Shown: in pieces, positions 17,381 to 20,878 of the stretch
Layout of the letters: the number at the start of each line of letters is the position of its first letter
Position numbering within the stretch: the first letter of the stretch is position 1
The notes under the pieces: model-generated
Seen by the model: the letters and a program-made list of their open reading frames with translations, nothing else
The model's database searches: none
What the model was told of the DNA's origin: nothing
Made by a program: the position numbers and the translations under genes
Assembly: GCA_015039465.1 (NCBI GenBank)
Contig: MU130532.1
Coordinates: 371,358-392,235, forward strand
Origin: Phlegmacium glaucopus
Lineage: Eukaryota > Basidiomycota > Agaricomycetes > Agaricales > Cortinariaceae
Reading direction: 5' to 3'
DNA: 20,878 bases

Positions 17381-18390
17381 GGTACAGGAACCGAACACGG
17401 CACTGCAGTCTGCACTGCGCCGTGTTACTTAACCAAATATTAATAATAATTACTAAGCATTGCTTCTTTCGTCATTGCCACAAACCCACTTCGGAACATT
17501 TCACTCTCGGTGGATGAATTCCTCAATAGAACCTGTTTTTGGATCTACCTTGTGCTGTCGGCTGTGCTTATTCCGAGCGCGATGAATCCAAACTTGAGCC
17601 TAGGAACTTGGAAAGTAGGAAGTAGGTTCCAGGACCCTAAAGATGGGCACTCAAAAGTCTCACCAATCTGCGTACTGTATAGGGATCCACAATGTCACCG
17701 TATCGATGGCATAGGGGTCCCGTAAATACTGTCACCATACTCGTCCCGTTGGCCCTCAAAGACAGTGCTTTACGGGACAGTATACGGCACGGAGGTCACC
17801 CCTATATCACCGTATCTAGGTCACCCCTATATCACCGTATCTACGGTTACATGGCGGTTTTCCCATATCGCAGCTTTTCTGAGCACCTTCCCCTGTCATC
17901 TTTTTAGAATAGAAAACAAAATGAACTGGACAAGGACAGGACCTTCGACAACTTAACCCAAATATTTTTATTCGGACCCAATCTGTGTCTTAAAGTTCGA
18001 AAGCATCGTGTGAATAATTTTGACTGACTTAGTCTCTTAGATTTGTCTTCAGAGGCCTTTCTTTGACCATTCTCAATCCAGGGTGTTATTTAAGAAGATC
18101 AGGTAAGGGTATCTTATGCAAAAATTGTAATATAAATCACAAAAGCCAACAGGTATGCCCATACCGTTGACGCGTTGACGGCCGTGAATGGGCCCGTACC
18201 GTACCGTTGCCATAACTTTTTTACTATTGAGGATGAACGACGTTCATCGGAGGTCTTCTACGCAGTGCACCAGTAATCATTTTGAGGCATGGATCGCTGG
18301 AAGTTGAAGTGGGGTGTCATGTGTGTGTGTTCGAACAGAGATGCATATGGCTAGTTTGGGTTTGCAACTTTTTGACGGCGCCTAAAGTCT
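17381..18390. other. Intergenic stretch with short repeats
   Basis: No gene recognised. It contains the ACCGTATC repeat cluster (17680-17850), GTACCGTACCGTTG-rich sequence at about 18150-18215 that resembles it, and a 17-base near-perfect palindrome GATGAACG-A-CGTTCATC (about 18232-18248). Confidence 0.5.
17680..17850 (+). repeat. Tandem and inverted repeat cluster (ACCGTATC)
   Basis: A 25-bp unit (AGGTCACCCCTATATCACCG then TATCT) is perfectly tandemly duplicated at 17793-17817 and 17818-17842. Upstream, GTCCCGTAAATACTGTC (about 17717) is an inverted, imperfect copy of GACAGTGCTTTACGGGAC (about 17760), so the left half folds back. TCACCGTATC occurs three times. Confidence 0.85.
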
Positions 18391-18398
18391 GATTTCAG

Positions 18399-18902
18399 CA
18401 AGGGGGCACCGGGAATCAAACCCGGGACCCGGGGTTGGGGGGGGGGGGGGCTGCCGGAGGCTTAGAAAAAAAATATTTTTGGGGGTCAAACTTTGAAAAA
18501 TTGCATATAAGTACTTGCTAATGGTGTAGCACACAATAATACAGTCCCTGGACAGATCTATGGATTAGTTGTTCCCCATTTAGGTCAGCTGGGCCAAGTT
18601 TTTTGACTACTGATGGTCCAGTGAAAGGCAAGTTAAGACTTCAAAATAACTTAGACCATGTACTGCTCACATATTTACTGTTTACTACATCCTCAAAGAT
18701 GGTTAATTCTAGTTATCTAAAGTGTTGTGGCTTGGGCGGCTCAAGTTCTAGGTCAGAAGTAAGCGGAGCCCGAAAATGTGGGAAAAACATACCATATTTG
18801 GATGAAAACATACCCGATATGGGTTGGGGAAGGGGGGGGTTGGCAAGGCCTTAGAGAAAAAAATCCACCCCGTGTAGTTTTTCGAATCTTGGTGCCCCCT
18901 TG
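18399..18902. mobile_element. Non-autonomous hAT-type MITE, 504 bp
   Basis: Perfect 12-bp terminal inverted repeats CAAGGGGGCACC (18399-18410) and GGTGCCCCCTTG (18891-18902), flanked by a perfect 8-bp duplication GATTTCAG (18391-18398 and 18903-18910). An 8-bp target duplication with CA...TG ends is the hAT signature. Inside are subterminal direct repeats: a G-run followed by TGCCGGAGGCTTAGAAAAAA on the left (about 18440) and by TTGGCAAGGCCTTAGAGAAA on the right (about 18838). No transposase frame is present, so it depends on an autonomous hAT elsewhere. The clean duplication suggests a recent insertion. Confidence 0.9.
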
Positions 18903-18950
18903 GATTTCAGCAACTTCTAGATCTATACGTAAGGTAGTACGTCTATGGTA

Positions 18951-19388
18951 TTATATCAAAAATCCTTGTTTCTTCCAATAATCACAATACTCTTCCAAGT
19001 GTTTCCTATCAAGCGCGGTACTCCTCACTAGTGTCGGCGAATCCAATTTCGCATTTGTCGTCCTAAGGATAACCACACCTGAAGCCGTACAAATAAAATC
19101 GTGTTTCACATATTGCATAATTTTCAGAGCATAGTTTCATTCTTGGTCATTTCCGAGTCCCTGCACTCGGGCAAGCCACATCGCGAAAGGAACGATGGGA
19201 AGTGGCTGTAAATGGACTTCGTCGTTATTTGAGCCAAGAATTGACGCAAGATTTCCAAGAACGCCTTGCCAAGACTGGCGAGATGGGTTCTCCATGTGAT
19301 AGATGGGCTGGAAAGCGGAAGAGAAGAGAAGTTCAGTGAGCACTACTGCTGCACGATTAACCGGCATATGAGATAACTTTGCGTTTCT
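18951..19388 (-). pseudogene. C-terminal relic of an NRPS-like (adenylation-thiolation-reductase) enzyme
   Basis: On minus the frame is open from 19388 and reads SHMPVNRAAVVLTELLFSS, YHMENPSRQSW, LPIVPFAMWLARVQG, hits TGA at 19139-19137, and continues in the same frame with YALKIMQYVKHDF, ILRTTNAKLDSPTL and LEEYCDYWKKQGFLI to TAA at 18953-18951. H-x-E-N-P-x-R-Q-x-W, VPF..W and the terminal Y-x-x-Y-W-K-x-x-G-F-L pattern match the end of fungal reductase (SDR/NAD-binding) domains in NRPS-like enzymes such as aminoadipate reductase relatives. The rest of the protein is missing upstream, and a TAA at 19391-19389 bounds it. The internal TGA would be Arg as CGA. The hAT MITE lies 40 bases beyond its stop. 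Confidence 0.6.
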
Positions 19389-20034
19389 TTAACAGATGGT
19401 AAGGAAGATAAAGAAAGGATATTTGTATATTGTTATATAGACAAATATTTGTTTGCAAGGAATTCAAATATGAATTCCGTGTTTGTGCCTAGGGCTTGCC
19501 TGGGCTCCTTGATTTGGATCTCAAAAGCGAGTGTGATTGGCAAGAACTTGGGCCTAATCGCACTAATAAAAAGGACCAGAATTCTAGGTCCGATCACGTG
19601 ATCCAAATCATTCAGATTTTAATCTGAAGTTGATGCGAGGAAATCCAGGCAAGACCTGAGCGTCTGGGAAGAGCTCGATTATGGCAAGACCTGTGCCGAA
19701 ACCAAGCTGCTATGCCGCTCAGAGTGTAAGCTCCAACTGGCAGATCGGTGAGGCATAGGTGAAGTGGTCTGGTAACCCAATTGAGCGTCGCTCTGAGTAA
19801 CTCGAATTGAATAAATTGCAATAATATACACGGTACGGAGTATGCTGGCGAGGAATGAGTGATACTGGCTCTAAATGGATGATAAGGATATGAGGTGGTA
19901 AGTACGAAGCATGGTGATGGATCTAGGTGATGATACAGATGTTGTAAATCTATGACAGAACAGGGCAGGTCTACAGAGTGATATTGCTGTCCGAAGCAGT
20001 GAGAAAGGTGGAAGGAATGAGGTCTTTGCTGTGA
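19389..20034. other. Non-coding, palindrome-rich stretch
   Basis: No gene recognised. ACAAATATTTGT (about 19440) is a perfect palindrome; GGAATTC-AAATAT-GAATTCC (about 19460-19479) has 7-bp arms. The inverted-repeat unit 19510-19610 is listed separately. Confidence 0.5.
19510..19610. repeat. 101-bp unit with perfect 11-bp inverted ends
   Basis: TGATTTGGATC (19510-19520) and GATCCAAATCA (19600-19610) are exact inverted copies. Inside, GGACC-AGAATTCTA-GGTCC is a further palindromic hairpin and GATCACGTGATC overlaps the right end. No target duplication is evident, so it may be a MITE remnant or a foldback. Confidence 0.7.
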
Positions 20035-20262
20035 TCCACCAGATCTGAGCAGATCTGATCAGAATTGGTCAGATCTGATCAGATCCGGTCAGAATTTTTT
20101 CCAGCCCAAATGGCAGTAATAGAGCCAATTTTTCTGACCAGATTCTGATCAGATCTGATCAGAAAGACCAGTTCTGATCAGTTCTGAGCAGATCTATTTC
20201 TGACCAATTTCCGAGCAGAATCTGACCATTTCTGATCAGAATCCGAGCAGAATTGAGTTAGA
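20035..20262. repeat. GATC-rich palindromic array
   Basis: About 230 bp built from degenerate 10-11 bp units around TCTGATCAGA, AGATCTGATCAG, TCTGAGCAGA and GGTCAGAATT. A left arm (about 20066-20095) and a right arm (about 20131-20165) are near-perfect inverted copies around a 40-nt spacer, so the array could form a long hairpin. There is no coding potential. It lies downstream of the tRNA-like promoter on minus. Confidence 0.85.
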
Positions 20263-20324
20263 GCAAGGTTAGGAAATCAATCACCTGACTTTACTAGATT
20301 AATAAAATAATTATGCAACCTACA

Positions 20325-20390
20325 GGAATTGAACCAGCGACCAACAGGTACATCACATGACATAACTCGTGCAATAAACCACCTGCGCCA
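20325..20390 (-). promoter_or_regulatory. tRNA-like type 2 pol III promoter (SINE head or decayed tRNA)
   Basis: On minus, TGGCGCAGGTGG (20390-20379) fits the A box (TRGCNNAGYNGG) at 11 of 12 positions, and GGTTCAATTCC (20335-20325) fits the B box exactly; 43 nt separate them. The flanking sequence does not form a 7-bp acceptor stem, and the T-stem has a mismatch, so it is not a working tRNA. Transcription would run leftward into the GATC array, as in a tRNA-derived SINE with a body of palindromic repeats. No poly(A) or short tail repeat was identified. Confidence 0.6.
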
Positions 20391-20400
20391 ACAGCACCTT

Positions 20401-20587
20401 TATACATAGGCAACTTGTAGTCTATATAGGTACATATTTATTTTAAAAATATTATTTTTTAATTTCTACTTATGTGAAGCTGGTCACCCGTTACCTCGTC
20501 ACACGCCTCACTCTCCATCGACTGCCATCACCCCCATCTCGAAACCATCGCAGCCCCATCGCAGCCCCCTCACACCGCACCTCCATA
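20401..20587 (+). other. Upstream region of the last gene
   Basis: An AT-rich stretch (ATATTTATTTTAAAAATATTA, about 20431) is followed by a C-rich leader with a tandem CATCGCAGCCCC. The ATG at 20588 comes after CCTCCATA. This is the likely promoter and 5' UTR. Confidence 0.4.
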
Positions 20588-20878
20588 ATGCCCACCACCC
20601 GGTCCACCATCCCTACCAATCGCAGTGGCCTCCAACGTGGTTCGGCCCCTTCGAAGCGCAAGAGATCGAATGCGGATGAACAGACACGTAAGCGCCTCAA
20701 AGACGCAAGCGATGTCGAGATGGGTGAGGACGAAGGGGGGCAGAAGACCAAAGGTGGGAGAGATGGGAAAAAGGCCAAGGGGCTGAAAAAAAAGAAAGGG
20801 ATCAGGTTCGTATGAACATCCCAATATCTTCGGTTCGTACTAACGAATTTGACAGGAAAACGAGCGCGGACAAAGCAC
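20588..20878 (+). CDS. Lysine-rich nuclear-type protein, 5' part of a gene
   Basis: Exon 1 (20588-20805) starts MPTTRSTIPTNRSGLQ and is rich in Lys, Arg and acidic residues: SKRKRSNADEQTRKRLK, VEMGEDEGG, then KKAKGLKKKKG. An intron 20806-20855 (50 nt) has a GTTCGT donor, a textbook TACTAAC branch site and a GACAG acceptor; splicing in phase 2 gives GIRKTSADKA and the gene leaves the window at 20878. The basic runs look like nuclear localisation signals. I recall such N-termini on DUF6532-containing and other basidiomycete proteins, but the domain itself is not visible, so no function is assigned. Confidence 0.7.

Noticed and set aside
18408..18440. tRNA gene at the left end of the MITE
   Set aside because: A T-arm-like hairpin exists but no A box or acceptor stem; upstream on minus is a C-run.
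20035..20262. CRISPR array
   Set aside because: Units are 10-11 bp, degenerate and palindromic without unique spacers, and the genome is eukaryotic.
20325..20400. Functional tRNA gene on minus
   Set aside because: A and B boxes are good but no acceptor stem forms and the T-stem is mismatched.

Overview
The window looks like nuclear DNA of a mushroom-forming basidiomycete (Agaricomycetes). The evidence is: spliced genes with introns of about 47-67 nt carrying GTRNGT donors and CTRAY-like branch points; a chromodomain Ty3 retrotransposon; a DUF6532-like gene; an SRPK-type kinase relic; and a nuclease-kinase fusion of a kind I recall as multicopy in mushroom genomes. All family names come from motif reading by eye; no search was run.

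Layout. (1) 1-8344 is a nest of LTR retrotransposons. A copia-type element lies on the minus strand: 5' LTR 8011-8344, half-tRNA primer site, gag 7786-7133. Its gag/pol region is broken at 7106. Two foreign elements sit in that break: a plus-strand chromovirus, 5'-truncated at about 790 and ending in a putative LTR at 5146, and a 1.95 kb gag-only LTR element (5153-7105) with 174-bp LTRs. The chromovirus carries a spliced gene on the opposite strand (4428-3377) between pol and its 3' LTR, coding for a coiled-coil protein with two CX2CX6C clusters. (2) 8349-10131 is a decayed DUF6532-like gene, with a frameshift, two lost splice sites and no 3' end, directly beside the copia LTR. (3) 10132-11932 holds only fragments. 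(4) 11933-13976 is the one gene that looks intact: four exons, 629 aa, a putative PD-(D/E)XK nuclease followed by a protein kinase domain, reminiscent of Crinkler-type proteins. (5) 15823-17380 (minus) is an SRPK-like kinase gene with a one-base frameshift, no HxD histidine and a 17-nt intron remnant. (6) 18399-18902 is a 504-bp hAT-type MITE with perfect 12-bp inverted ends and an 8-bp target duplication, next to the 3' end of an NRPS-like reductase relic (minus, to 18951). (7) 19389-20460 is a repeat block: a small inverted-repeat unit, a GATC-rich palindromic array and a tRNA-like pol III promoter. (8) At 20588 a new lysine-rich gene begins and runs out of the window.

Taken together this is a transposon-rich accessory or subtelomere-like stretch. 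One nuclease-kinase gene survives among relics. Several breaks are TGA codons where CGA would keep the frame, which points to C-to-T change at CpG. The features most worth follow-up are the antisense spliced gene in the chromovirus, the gag-only element with its hairpin beside the polypurine tract, and the GATC array with its adjacent pol III promoter.
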